NCBI GenBank assembly: GCA_014654535.1
Contig: BNBA01000007.1
Location: 87,444-151,443, forward strand
Direction: 5' to 3'
Origin: Xanthomonas boreopolis
GTDB lineage: Bacteria; Pseudomonadota; Gammaproteobacteria; Xanthomonadales; Xanthomonadaceae
DNA: 64,000 nucleotides
Shown here: positions 7,932-15,952 of the stretch, piece after piece
Layout: each line of letters starts with the position of its first letter
How positions within the stretch are numbered: the first letter of the stretch is position 1
The notes under the pieces: model-generated
Databases searched by the model: none
Told to the model about the DNA's origin: nothing
What the model saw: only the letters and a program-made list of their open reading frames with translations
Made by a program: the position numbers and the translations under genes

Positions 7932-8459
7932 TCACCGATCGCGCATGGCGGCGGGAATAGACGTGAGCCGGCGCAGGTAGGCGTCTTCCGCCTCGGCCGC
8001 CTTGCTGGCGCACTCCTGCGCCTGCCTGCCCAAGGTGTGCAACAGGCTGATCTGCATGTTCAGCGTGATGCGCTGAAGCTCGATCGCGTGCAGGTCTGCC
8101 AGCAGGTTGACCGGCGTGCTGGTGCTGGCCATCAGCTCCTGCCACAGGGCCACGCCCATGGCTGACCTGTCTTGCTTGCGCCAGCGCAAAAACGTCGTGC
8201 CTGCGCCAGTGGTCTGCAGGGCCAGTTCGATGGGCAGCAGGTGGAAGGGATGCCCGACGGCCTGTGGCAGCACCTGTCGCTGCGCCAAGCCAATCAACTC
8301 GTCGCGCATGGCGAAGCACTGGCTGGCCCAGGCCTCCAAGTCCCCTTTACCTTTAAAGGGCTTTAAAAGGCCTTTTAGAGAGGCGGCGTGTTCCATCCTC
8401 ATGAAGGCGGTCTGTTGCAGGGGGCGGAAATAGCGGGTGTCGCAGTTCGGGTCGCTCAT
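7932..8459 (-). CDS. DUF3158 family ICE protein
   Basis: A 175-residue protein starting MSDPNCDTRYFRPLQQTAFM. It contains the family-typical phrase SLKGLLKPFKGKG, and the rest is mostly helical (RITLNMQISLLHTLGRQAQE). DUF3158 proteins occur almost only in this ICE class beside the TIGR03761 gene. Function is unknown but is likely tied to replication or maintenance. The start overlaps the stop of the upstream TIGR03761 gene (ATGA at 8456-8459), indicating translational coupling. The codons for the KGLLKPFKG segment are unusually AT-rich and form two palindromes. Confidence 0.85.
   Translation of the reverse strand: MSDPNCDTRYFRPLQQTAFMRMEHAASLKGLLKPFKGKGDLEAWASQCFAMRDELIGLAQRQVLPQAVGHPFHLLPIELALQTTGAGTTFLRWRKQDRSAMGVALWQELMASTSTPVNLLADLHAIELQRITLNMQISLLHTLGRQAQECASKAAEAEDAYLRRLTSIPAAMRDR
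8350..8377. repeat. Two adjacent AT-rich palindromes inside the DUF3158 gene
   Basis: CCTTTAAAGG (8350-8359) and TAAAAGGCCTTTTA (8364-8377) are perfect palindromes four bases apart. They use rare AT-rich codons such as CTA, CTT and TTA in a GC-rich gene, which suggests selection on the DNA and not only on the protein. Confidence 0.55.
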
Positions 8460-9238
8460 GCCTGCGCGTCCTCGCCCGCAGTGGTCTCGGGTGCCTCGGT
8501 GGTGGTGGCTTCGTCGCTGGGGGACTCGGCTGCGGCAGGACCGTCACCGCGCTGCTGCAGGCCACGGCGCACGATGGGCGGCGCGAACTTCGAGCGGCGC
8601 GTACCTTCCAGCACGTCCTGCGGCAGCTCGCCGAACTTTTCCAGCGCCGCGCGTGCTGCGGCGTTCTTCGCCGCGAAGTCGTCGCGGGTGCAGCCCGAAT
8701 AGCGGTACTGCTGGGCCAACGAGAACAGGCTGCGCAGCGCATGCGCGCCCTCGTTGAGCCAGCGTTCGAGCGTCGAGCGATCGATCAGCGCGGTGTGGTG
8801 CGCGAGGATCAGCTTGCGGGCGATGTCGTCGTAGTCGGCGAGCAGATACACCGCGGCAAAGCCGAGCTGCGCATTGACGAACAGCGGCAGCTTGACGGGT
8901 TGCACGTTGAGGTTCTCGCCCAGGGTGAGTGCCGGCGGCACGCTCGCGAGCGCCTGGTCCACTTGCTCGCGCAGCGATTGCAGCGTGGCTTTCGTCTGGT
9001 CGAGCTTGTCTTCGATGCGCAGCATCCAGAAGTCGCTGTACGGGTCGTCCTGCTCCGAGCCGCGCCGCATCTTGTTCATCTGGGCGATATAGCCGTTCAG
9101 GCCGACGATGCCCGGTCGCCCCTCGGCGGCGGCGCGGCCATGCCAGATCCGCGAGGCGTGGTGCGTGTGTAGCGTCAGCGACATCGCGCTGCGCAGGGAG
9201 CCGAGATTCAGTTGCAGGGGTTCGTTGGTAGTTGCCAT
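8456..9238 (-). CDS. TIGR03761 (PFL_4669) family ICE protein
   Basis: A 260-residue protein starting MATTNEPLQLNLGSLRSAMS. The conserved core includes SLTLHTHHASRIWHGR, GRPGIVGLNGYIAQMNKMR and DPYSDFWMLRIEDKL, matching the integrating-conjugative-element family TIGR03761. The C-terminus is an Ala/Glu/Thr-rich tail. No enzymatic motif is visible. It is coupled to the DUF3158 gene downstream. The roughly 320-bp space upstream carries two copies of the 23-bp palindrome, so it may be under the same control as topB. Confidence 0.88.
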   Translation of the reverse strand: MATTNEPLQLNLGSLRSAMSLTLHTHHASRIWHGRAAAEGRPGIVGLNGYIAQMNKMRRGSEQDDPYSDFWMLRIEDKLDQTKATLQSLREQVDQALASVPPALTLGENLNVQPVKLPLFVNAQLGFAAVYLLADYDDIARKLILAHHTALIDRSTLERWLNEGAHALRSLFSLAQQYRYSGCTRDDFAAKNAAARAALEKFGELPQDVLEGTRRSKFAPPIVRRGLQQRGDGPAAAESPSDEATTTEAPETTAGEDAQA

Positions 9239-9356
9239 GGTGTCCGCTCGTTGTTGGAAAAAGAGCGGCCAGCTTCGGCAGGAAGCGGAAGGCAGTCAGT
9301 CAACAAACCGAAACCCGCCAGTCCCCGGTTCTGGGCGTGGCGGGTACATGCGGCGC

Positions 9357-9379
9357 GAGCTATCCCCTGGGGATAGCTC
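9357..9379. repeat. 23-bp palindrome, copy 2
   Basis: Identical to copy 1 at 7338-7360: arms GAGCTATCCCC and GGGGATAGCTC around a central T. It lies upstream of the TIGR03761 gene, 110 bases from copy 3. Confidence 0.8.
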
Positions 9380-9488
9380 CATGGAGCGCCAAGGAACGCT
9401 GCACGCCGGGATCGGGGCGGACAACACTGACTCTGTGGCAGATGGTCGATGGCGGACCTGCGACTGCTCCGCGCCGTGCTCGGCAGTG

Positions 9489-9511
9489 GAACTATCCCCA
9501 GGGGATAGCTC
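9489..9511. repeat. 23-bp palindrome, copy 3 (one mismatch, inverted centre)
   Basis: Left arm GAACTATCCCC, central A, right arm GGGGATAGCTC. The centre base shows it is in the opposite orientation to copies 1 and 2. The rest of the 9239-9556 intergenic region holds no gene. Confidence 0.75.
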
Positions 9512-9556
9512 TGCTGGCGGCCATGGACATCTACTTGCGCCGCCTTGCAGGCCTTC

Positions 9557-10801
9557 TCACTTGCTGGCGAGCAGATTGCGCAGCCGTTCGATGTGCTGCT
9601 TGGCGACTTCCGGTGGCACGGGCTTGCCCTGCGGCTGAGGTGGCGGTGCAGGTGGCGGCCGCTGGCTTGGAGGAACGGGGGCCGATGGCGCGTCCTTCTT
9701 GGCCCAGGCATTGAACTCGCCATGGATGGCCCGCTGGATGATGCCGAACAAATATCCCGCCGGATTGCGGATGCCGTGGCTGCTGCATCGTGTGGCCCAT
9801 TCGTCTAGCACGGCCTGTCTCAGCGAGGCATCGACCTGCTGCAACGCCACCCTGGCACCTGTCTGCTGCTCTGCCTTCAGTTCCGCGAAGCGCTTTGGCC
9901 ATTGCAGGTCGCCCAGCGCACGCGCCTGCGCGGTAGTACGTACTTCATTAATACAACTACTACGTACTGTACGGGCCTGCTTCGGATTCCGAAGAGAGGC
10001 GTCTGGCGCGGGTTTCGGCCCTGCTTCGGATTCCGAAGTGGGGTCATCATGATTCCGAAGAAGGCTCGAAGCCCCTTCTTCGGAATCGTGGATGTCCTCT
10101 TGCTGTGGATAACTTTCGGCCGCCGTGATGCCCTGGCTGGCGAGGCGTTCGGCCAGGACCTGCAGCCGTGATGGCAGTGTGCGGCCGGAGAGCAGCGGGT
10201 CTTCCGCGATTTCCTTGAGCGTGTTCAGGCCGACCATCTGCACGGCCTTGGCCGCGTGGCCGAGGGACTGGCTGACCAGCGCCAGGTAGTCGGCGTCGAG
10301 CTGCATCGCTTCAAAGGGCGTCAACGGCTCGTCGTGAAGGACATAGAGGTTGCCGAGGATGCGGCCGGTCTTGGGGTCGCGGCGGCGCCGCACCAGGCTC
10401 AGCCATCGGGTCAGGCGCAGCAGCGTCAGGGCTCGCGCCACGGTTTCGTGCGAAGCCTGCCCGGCGCATGGCATCGAGGCCAGCCAGGGCCGCAACTGCT
10501 CATAGGTGGGGAATGCCGTCACACCATCGTCGTTGAGCATCAGCCGGAACACCTGCCAGGCGTTGCGCTCCAGCGGTGTCAGCCTGCGGTCGAGGAACAG
10601 CCGCCGCGGCACGGTCTCGTGCCGGTTGCCGCTGAAGAGGAACGCATCGCCAGACGCCGGGGCCGTGGACACCGGGACGGGCGTGGGTGTGGACGGGGGC
10701 ACGTCGGCTTTGGGTTTGGGCGCAAGGTCCTTCAGCGCAGCGTCGAACAGGTCCGCGAGTGCGACGGGGCCACGACGTGGTGCGGTGTCGTCCACGGCCA
10801 T
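9557..10801 (-). CDS. STY4528-type replication protein of the ICE
   Basis: A 414-residue protein of the STY4528 pathogenicity-island replication family. Residues about 60-140 look like a winged-helix DNA-binding domain (RRLFLDRRLTPLERNAWQVF, YEQLRPWLASM, ASHETVARALTLLRLTRWLS). The segment around residues 230-285 is low in sequence constraint and contains the repeat cluster at 9935-10112. The C-terminal part has a second helical region and a Pro-rich linker. The start is four bases from the DUF2857 stop, so the two are one operon. It probably initiates replication of the excised ICE, and the initiator may bind its own coding sequence. Confidence 0.85.
   Translation of the reverse strand: MAVDDTAPRRGPVALADLFDAALKDLAPKPKADVPPSTPTPVPVSTAPASGDAFLFSGNRHETVPRRLFLDRRLTPLERNAWQVFRLMLNDDGVTAFPTYEQLRPWLASMPCAGQASHETVARALTLLRLTRWLSLVRRRRDPKTGRILGNLYVLHDEPLTPFEAMQLDADYLALVSQSLGHAAKAVQMVGLNTLKEIAEDPLLSGRTLPSRLQVLAERLASQGITAAESYPQQEDIHDSEEGASSLLRNHDDPTSESEAGPKPAPDASLRNPKQARTVRSSCINEVRTTAQARALGDLQWPKRFAELKAEQQTGARVALQQVDASLRQAVLDEWATRCSSHGIRNPAGYLFGIIQRAIHGEFNAWAKKDAPSAPVPPSQRPPPAPPPQPQGKPVPPEVAKQHIERLRNLLASK
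9935..10112. other. Candidate replication origin inside the STY4528 gene
   Basis: Three direct copies of GATTCCGAAG begin at 9985, 10029 and 10051 (spacing 44 and 22 bp), and an inverted copy lies at 10078-10087. The last two form a 14-bp perfect inverted repeat (10051-10064, 10074-10087). A perfect DnaA box (TGTGGATAA, complement TTATCCACA) lies at 10104-10112. An AT-rich stretch with AGTACGTACT (9935-9944) and a second ACGTACT (9962-9968) is on the other side. The repeats are read in more than one codon frame, so DNA sequence and not protein is conserved. The layout resembles the lambda O-gene origin. Confidence 0.5.
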
Positions 10802-10804
10802 GAC

Positions 10805-11365
10805 TCAACCCAAGCCCTGATCGACCCAGCTCTTGATCGAGGCCCAGACCACCGACAGAGGGAGCGACATGCCTTCGGCCAGATCCATGGCGGCGTCGAG
10901 GATCGAGGTTTCGTCTTCGAGATCGACATTCCTGCTGCTGGTCACGGCCTTCCATTGCCGCCACAGCTCCGTGTCCTGCTTCTCGTCCAGCACGGGGTGG
11001 CGGCCCTTGCGCTTGGGCAGGCCGAGGATTTCGCGTCGAAGCGCCACCTCTTGATGGGTCAAACCATAGAACCTGCTGACCATCTCGGTGCTCGCGCCCA
11101 GCCTGAGCATGCGATCGACCGTGGCGATCTCCTTCTCTACATCCTGCGCCTGCCTGAGCAGACGCCGGAGCACTTCGCGGTTGACCGTCACTGAGCACCA
11201 TGACACGTTGGCGTTGGCCAGCACGCTGATCAGCGCGGGATGCTTGAGGGCATCCAGTTCTTCCTCACCAAACCCCATCAGCTTGCAGCGGCGCAGTTGC
11301 CCATTGCGCAGGTCATAGAGGGCCTGGGCGATGACGGCCTGGTTGAGTGGGTGTGGTGCGGACAT
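10805..11365 (-). CDS. DUF2857 family ICE protein
   Basis: A 186-residue protein starting MSAPHPLNQAVIAQALYDLR. It carries the DUF2857 features: an N-terminal helix with LRRCKLMGFGEEELDAL, a central helix-turn-helix-like segment (GASTEMVSRFYGLTHQEVAL) and a short C-terminal domain (SLPLSVVWASIKSW). The family is found next to ParB and STY4528 in this ICE class and may be a transcription factor. In flagellar FlhC-like relatives this fold activates transcription, but that link is only inferred. It lies between parB (15 bp upstream) and the STY4528 gene. Confidence 0.83.
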   Translation of the reverse strand: MSAPHPLNQAVIAQALYDLRNGQLRRCKLMGFGEEELDALKHPALISVLANANVSWCSVTVNREVLRRLLRQAQDVEKEIATVDRMLRLGASTEMVSRFYGLTHQEVALRREILGLPKRKGRHPVLDEKQDTELWRQWKAVTSSRNVDLEDETSILDAAMDLAEGMSLPLSVVWASIKSWVDQGLG

Positions 11366-11380
11366 GCTGGCCTCCCTCGC

Positions 11381-13039
11381 TTACGTTCCAGCGTCCGCAG
11401 CGCCGGTTTCCAGGTCGAGCAGGCGGCGGGCCAGCCGCAGCAGACGGAACAGCTTGACCAGCGCGGTGTCGCTCAACCGCCGAGCTGCCTCGCCTTGGCC
11501 GTACAGCAGCGCCGGCAGGTCGATGACGATTTGTCCGTGATCCAGGCCGACGTCAGCGGGCTGTTGACCAGCCAGGCACGCCAGCAGCGCCAGGACGGCA
11601 CGGCCCAGCGGCCCCGGGTCCTGGGTGCGGGCACGGCAGACGAAGCCGATGCCGTCTGGACGGTCATCGATGCACTCGTCCAGGTCGGCCTCGCCCGCGA
11701 TCTCGCGGGCGAACTGCGCGACATGGATGCGCAAGCACTCGGGCGTGTCCAGGCTCGGGTCGATGTACCAGACATCGGAGATCGGATAGAGCCCGCCGGC
11801 CTGCACCGGAATGGACTGCAAGACGTTCGCCGAGAAGTCGGGCGGCAGCGCATCGCCCAACTGGTCGGCGACCATGCGCTGGATGGACTGAAGCCGTTCG
11901 GTCGTCGGCGCGGGCGAGACGATGTGCTCCTGAAGCAGGTGGTCATCCGCTGTCCGACTGGCCATGCTCGTCTGGCTGGCATCCGCGTCGATCTCGCGCG
12001 CGGAGGGGGTGGCCGCAGGTCGGCCTGCAGGCGGCGCTGCCGGCTCAGGCCCTGCCATGGGCGGCGAGGTATCGGCAGGGGAACGCGCGACAGCTCCCGG
12101 CTCCGGCAATGTCGGCGGCATCGAGGGTGGCGTTGGGTCGCTGACCAAGGCACGCTGGCGGCTCTCGGATTCGGTCAAGTCCAGCGCGAGCACGTCGTAA
12201 TCGACGCCCAGCAGTTCGGCCATCTGGCCGATCAACTCGTCCTGTACGCGCTGCGCGGAGAACTCGTCGGCCTGGACGTCGAATTGCGAGAGCACTTCCT
12301 GGAAGAACTCGTCGAAGTCCTGAACCAGTGAGCGGCCCTTGGCGTAGCGCTCCCACGCGAGCATGCAGGCTTTGCGCATGACCGACAGGCGTTCGACCTG
12401 GTGGCGGCCGAGGCCGCCATAGAGCACGGCGGGGATCGCGGGCAGCAGGTAACGCACCGCGTCGTTCATCCGGCTGATGTGCGATTGCTGGACGGGGAAG
12501 CCATCCGCAGCAAGGCGGCGCGCCAGTTCGGACTGGCTCAAGGTGTTGCCACTCTCCTGTTCGTAGAACTCGCGCGCCTTCTCGACGCCAAGTGCGCGCT
12601 CGATGAACGTGAGGCCGCCGCGCAATTCGTTCTCGGCCAGGTGGCCGGTCAACATGACGACTTCGCCGCGGCTGGGCCACGGCCGGAACAGGCACGATAT
12701 GCAGAAGAAGCGCTCGTCCTTGGTCTCCGACCACAGTTCGCGCAGGATGGCCAGCCGCGTGTTGCCGCCGTTGCGGATGATGTAGTGGTCTTCACCGGGA
12801 CGCCGGGTGATGGCCGGCGCCGCGTCTAAGCCACGCTCGCGGATGGATGTCTTGATGTCCTCATAGACAGGATTGCGCTTCTTGCGCGGGTCATGGTCGT
12901 AGGGGCGCAATTGGTCGAGGGTCACGACCATCGGCGTGTCGGCGATGGGGTCGCTCAAGGCCGAGGTGGACGGGCCGCTGCGCTCGAACCCGGCCGCGAG
13001 CAGCTTGCCGGCCATCTGCTGGGAGGTGATCTCAGCCAT
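11381..13039 (-). CDS. parB: ParB family partition protein of the ICE
   Basis: A 552-residue ParB-like protein. The N-terminal ParB/Srx domain contains LRPYDHDPRKKRNPVYED and IRNGGNTRLAIL. A helix-turn-helix region follows (SQSELARRLAADGFPVQQSH). The C-terminal half is Ala/Pro-rich, then a globular part (SDVWYIDPSLDTPECLRIHV) seen only in ICE ParB. The start at 13039 (MAEITSQQ) has GGAGG five bases upstream. It overlaps the end of the small upstream gene by 8 bp. Expected role: stable inheritance of the excised or integrated element with ParA. Confidence 0.92.
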   Translation of the reverse strand: MAEITSQQMAGKLLAAGFERSGPSTSALSDPIADTPMVVTLDQLRPYDHDPRKKRNPVYEDIKTSIRERGLDAAPAITRRPGEDHYIIRNGGNTRLAILRELWSETKDERFFCISCLFRPWPSRGEVVMLTGHLAENELRGGLTFIERALGVEKAREFYEQESGNTLSQSELARRLAADGFPVQQSHISRMNDAVRYLLPAIPAVLYGGLGRHQVERLSVMRKACMLAWERYAKGRSLVQDFDEFFQEVLSQFDVQADEFSAQRVQDELIGQMAELLGVDYDVLALDLTESESRQRALVSDPTPPSMPPTLPEPGAVARSPADTSPPMAGPEPAAPPAGRPAATPSAREIDADASQTSMASRTADDHLLQEHIVSPAPTTERLQSIQRMVADQLGDALPPDFSANVLQSIPVQAGGLYPISDVWYIDPSLDTPECLRIHVAQFAREIAGEADLDECIDDRPDGIGFVCRARTQDPGPLGRAVLALLACLAGQQPADVGLDHGQIVIDLPALLYGQGEAARRLSDTALVKLFRLLRLARRLLDLETGAADAGT

Positions 13040-13280
13040 GACTGCCTCCCTGCGCTTGGGATCGGGCCTCGCGCTCGGCGCGGCGGATCTGCGCACGGGC
13101 ATTGAGGGCCGCCCGATGGTCGCTGGCCGTCGAACTGGTGTAGATCGCGGCGCAGCCTGTCTTGGTGAATTTGAGGTGGCCGCCGGGCGTGCGCTTGACG
13201 TGCCAGCCTTCGCCGACAGCGAACTCGATCAGGGCGCGCAACCGCTTGTGGCCTCGGGCCAGTTCATGTGCGTTCGCCAT
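13032..13280 (-). CDS. Small ICE protein in the shi position, HicA-like fold
   Basis: An 82-residue basic protein starting MANAHELARGHKRLRALIEF. The segment GWHVKRTPGGHLKFTKTG resembles the dsRNA-binding-like core of HicA toxins (a conserved G-H pair in a beta hairpin). No HicB partner is adjacent. It overlaps parA upstream by 17 bp and parB downstream by 8 bp, exactly where shi sits in ICEclc, a gene linked to slowed growth of transfer-competent cells. Homology to shi or HicA is inferred from position and pattern only. Confidence 0.7.
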   Translation of the reverse strand: MANAHELARGHKRLRALIEFAVGEGWHVKRTPGGHLKFTKTGCAAIYTSSTASDHRAALNARAQIRRAEREARSQAQGGSHG

Positions 13281-14139
13281 GGGGCCTCCCGGCTTCAAGA
13301 GGGTGTGGCGGACGGCCGGACACCGTGGCAAATCGGTGCTGCCACTGCGGGAACAATTCGGCGGCGAGATCGCGCATGGTGTCGAGCGCGGCGGGGGCGA
13401 CTCTGCCCGGTGGCTGGCGGTACTCGATCCGATGCACCGGCAGGCCGCGCGTCGCGGCGCGCGGATAGGCTTCGATGGCCGGCACGTCGGTGGCCAGCAC
13501 GCGGATGCCGGCGTGGCCCTGGAACAGGTCGCGCAGGGCCTGCTGGATCAGCCGGGCGTTCGTGGACACTGGATGGACGCGGTTGATGAGCAGGTGGAGC
13601 GGCGGCGGCTCGATGCCGAGGTGCCGGTACGGCGCGATGTCCTCCAGCAACTGCATGGTGCCGCGCCGCAGCTCGCGCGCCGCGAGGATTTCCGGGGTCA
13701 CGGGCGACAGCGCAACGTCGGAAGCGAGCACCGCCATCTCCAGCAGCACCGACCGCGCACCCTGGGTGTCGATCAGCACCAGGTCGTAGAGGGGCGCCAG
13801 GACGGGCAGCAGGTGCCGCAACCGCAAACGCCCATCTGGCGCGTGCAGCAGCAAGGTGTTCAACTCGCCCCGGTGGTCGTTGGACAGCACCAGATCCAGG
13901 CCGGCGATGGTCGTGCGGGACACGAGTTGGCCGAGGTCGCGCTCGTTGAAGGCCAGCAATTCATAGATGCCGCCCGATGCGCGGCGGGCCAGCTCGTAGT
14001 AGGAGGACAAGGTGGGCTGTACGTCGAGGTCGAGCAGCAGCACGCGCAGGCCCGCGTCGGCGGCCAGTCCGCCGAGGTTGGCGGCGGTGGTCGTTTTGCC
14101 GACGCCGCCCTTGGTCGAGATGATGGATACAACCTGCAT
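13264..14139 (-). CDS. parA: ParA family ATPase of the ICE
   Basis: A 291-residue partition ATPase. The deviant Walker A motif is STKGGVGKTTTAANLGG near the N-terminus, the switch region is LLLDLDVQPTLSSYYELA, and Walker B is DLVLIDTQGARS. The start at 14139 (MQVVSIIS) has GGAGA upstream and matches the usual ParA N-terminus, while the longer upstream frame does not. The downstream small gene and parB overlap, so the three form an operon. Role: ICE partition and, in ICEclc, part of the transfer-competence programme. Confidence 0.93.
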   Translation of the reverse strand: MQVVSIISTKGGVGKTTTAANLGGLAADAGLRVLLLDLDVQPTLSSYYELARRASGGIYELLAFNERDLGQLVSRTTIAGLDLVLSNDHRGELNTLLLHAPDGRLRLRHLLPVLAPLYDLVLIDTQGARSVLLEMAVLASDVALSPVTPEILAARELRRGTMQLLEDIAPYRHLGIEPPPLHLLINRVHPVSTNARLIQQALRDLFQGHAGIRVLATDVPAIEAYPRAATRGLPVHRIEYRQPPGRVAPAALDTMRDLAAELFPQWQHRFATVSGRPPHPLEAGRPHGERT

Positions 14140-14182
14140 GGCGCTCTCCGTCTGGGAATGGGGAAATCCGAGGGAGAACGGG

Positions 14183-14395
14183 TCAGGTGCGGTTGTTGAG
14201 GCGTTCGGCGATCCACTGGTCGATTTCGATCGAATCCCAGCCCACCGCGCGCACACCCAGTCGCAGCGCCTGCGGGAACTGGCGCTTCTTCATCAGGTTG
14301 TAGATGTGAGCGCGTTTGAAGCCGGACTTCGCTTCAACTTCATCGAGCCGCAGGATGCGGCGCTCGTGTGGTGGCAGTACAGGTACTTGCGACAT
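14183..14395 (-). CDS. alpA: AlpA family regulator
   Basis: A 70-residue MerR-like/AlpA-type DNA-binding protein. RILRLDEVEAKSGFKRAHIY is the helix-turn-helix and RLGVRAVGWDSIEIDQWIAE is the wing typical of AlpA/Prophage CP4-57 regulators. The ATG at 14395 is chosen because AGGAG lies 8 bases upstream, and a GTG nine bases earlier is possible. It is the first gene of the module alpA-parA-shi-parB and likely regulates excision or the module itself. Confidence 0.88.
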   Translation of the reverse strand: MSQVPVLPPHERRILRLDEVEAKSGFKRAHIYNLMKKRQFPQALRLGVRAVGWDSIEIDQWIAERLNNRT

Positions 14396-14438
14396 GGCGG
14401 TCACTCCTGAACGCTCAGTGGCGTTTGTTGGCGTGACC

Positions 14439-14482
14439 TCTATTCAATAGACATGGCTGCGGAAAGACATTGCAAATGCAAT
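14439..14482 (-). promoter_or_regulatory. Likely promoter/operator region of alpA
   Basis: Two short palindromes lie 44-87 bases upstream of alpA: TCTATTCAATAGA (14439-14451) and ATTGCAAATGCAAT (14469-14482). On the minus strand TTGCAA in the second and TCTATT in the first are 18 bp apart and could be -35 and -10. The palindromes may be operator sites. No experimental motif is recognised. Confidence 0.4.
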
Positions 14483-14513
14483 CTCCGCGACTGCACATAC
14501 AAGCTGGAAGAAT

Positions 14514-15260
14514 TCACGCCGCTGCGCTACGCACATTCTTCCTGGCATTGGCGAACTTGCCGTTCAAGGTTCGCTCCGTGATGCCCATAGTGCCGCCATA
14601 GTGGGCGAGCAATGCAGTGACGATTGCCTCCTGCGTCTTGAAGCTGGAGTACGGCACACCCGATGGGGATTGACCCAGCATCAGCGTCAGCATGCCGCCG
14701 ATGATGTTCAGGTACGTGGTCTCTGCTCGATCACTGATCGCGCACTGCTTGGACGCCAGGAGCACAGCAGACTGCTTGAGCAAGGCTTCGTGTTGCGCTT
14801 GCAGTTCGCGCATCTCGCGCCGGCTATGGTCCAGCGCGGCCTGTAGAGCGAGCCGCTCCAGCAGGATCGCCTGTCCTGTTTCCAGGCTGATGAAGGGATG
14901 CGCCATGCGCTCGCTGCGGCTGAACAGGAACCCGGGCCGATGCTCGGGATAGTGGGTGCGCATCCAGCGTTTCAGATCGACGTGGCGGACGGTCAGATCA
15001 GGTGAACTCACCAACTCTGGGTCATTGAGCGTGATCCCGTTCTTTCCGAAGGGCAGTTCGGCATTGAGGATGCCGTCGTAGATGCGTTCCGAATACAGCC
15101 GACACTCGTTCCATCGCGGGCAGTCCAACATCTGCGGCAGGCACCGCGGTGATGCGATCGAAGCGAGGATCGACGCCTTGTACCGCAGCAACCCAGCCCA
15201 CCGTATGGCAGCTTCGATGGGACGATAGAACACCTTTGATAATGGTGGCTCCTTGTGCAT
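14514..15260 (-). CDS. ICE terminal-region protein of unknown function (248 aa)
   Basis: A 248-residue protein starting MHKEPPLSKVFYRPIEAAIR. The start at 15260 has AGGAG eight bases upstream and is preferred over a longer frame without such a site. The middle has LKRWMRTHYPEHRPGFLFS and a helical stretch about residues 135-185 that may form a coiled coil. The C-terminus (GGTMGITERTLNGKFANARK) looks like a short DNA-binding helix pair. I recognise this type as recurring at the alpA end of related ICEs but know no function. Confidence 0.75.
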   Translation of the reverse strand: MHKEPPLSKVFYRPIEAAIRWAGLLRYKASILASIASPRCLPQMLDCPRWNECRLYSERIYDGILNAELPFGKNGITLNDPELVSSPDLTVRHVDLKRWMRTHYPEHRPGFLFSRSERMAHPFISLETGQAILLERLALQAALDHSRREMRELQAQHEALLKQSAVLLASKQCAISDRAETTYLNIIGGMLTLMLGQSPSGVPYSSFKTQEAIVTALLAHYGGTMGITERTLNGKFANARKNVRSAAA

Positions 15261-15952
15261 GTTTTCGTCTCCTTTCGGAAGCGCTACATCACCGGCTCCT
15301 TTCTTGCCCTGCCAAGGGCTGTTGTGTCGTTTTGCCTGTGGCTGATGCCTGGGACGATGCCCCGGAACGTGGGCGGACGAGATCATGGCATCCGCCACAG
15401 GTGGTCCTATCTTGCTCGATGTGCAAGAATCGACCAGTTGCCGGCCCGTCGAGTAACAAGGAAGAAGCACGCTCGACAATGGCGCTCACGGTGCCAGCGT
15501 CATGGGGTGCGTCAAGCCCATCAAGACCGATTCGCTATGGTCTGATATCCCTACGGTTTCACAAGTCGCGCTGGGTCGCAGTCGTTGCTCAACGTCCAGA
15601 GGGACATAGAGAAAGCCGCGCGTGTGATGCCTGTTCCGGCATCCTGATATATCGATATAGCATCCAGCGATCATGGGCTGTGGCTAGTTTGAGGCTGTTG
15701 CGCGTCGCTCCCACACGGTTGCCAGCCGACCAGGCGATGTGAACATGCACCCCATCTTTCCTCGCTCGCCACATGGCCTTCATCACGAACAGCCTTGCGC
15801 TGTGGTGCGCACGGCATCAAACCAAGCGCGGTTTCAACGCTCGATGCTGATGCCATTCCTGACGTGAGAAGACCTGGACGTGCCAACGGCGTTGCCGGGA
15901 GGGGCCTCTGGTAGCGATGTGTTCTGCGTCCGTTGTCAGGGGATGGAATGGC
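15261..15952. other. Non-coding terminal region of the ICE
   Basis: No open frame here has a convincing start, ribosome-binding site or codon pattern. Base composition is lower in GC than the core chromosome. The promoter of the 14514-15260 gene should lie at its left edge. I see no insertion sequence or RNA gene. Confidence 0.5.

Noticed and set aside
11381..15260. A DnaB-type helicase gene as found next to parA in some related ICEs
   Set aside because: All frames between parB and the end are explained by other genes, so no helicase is present in this segment.
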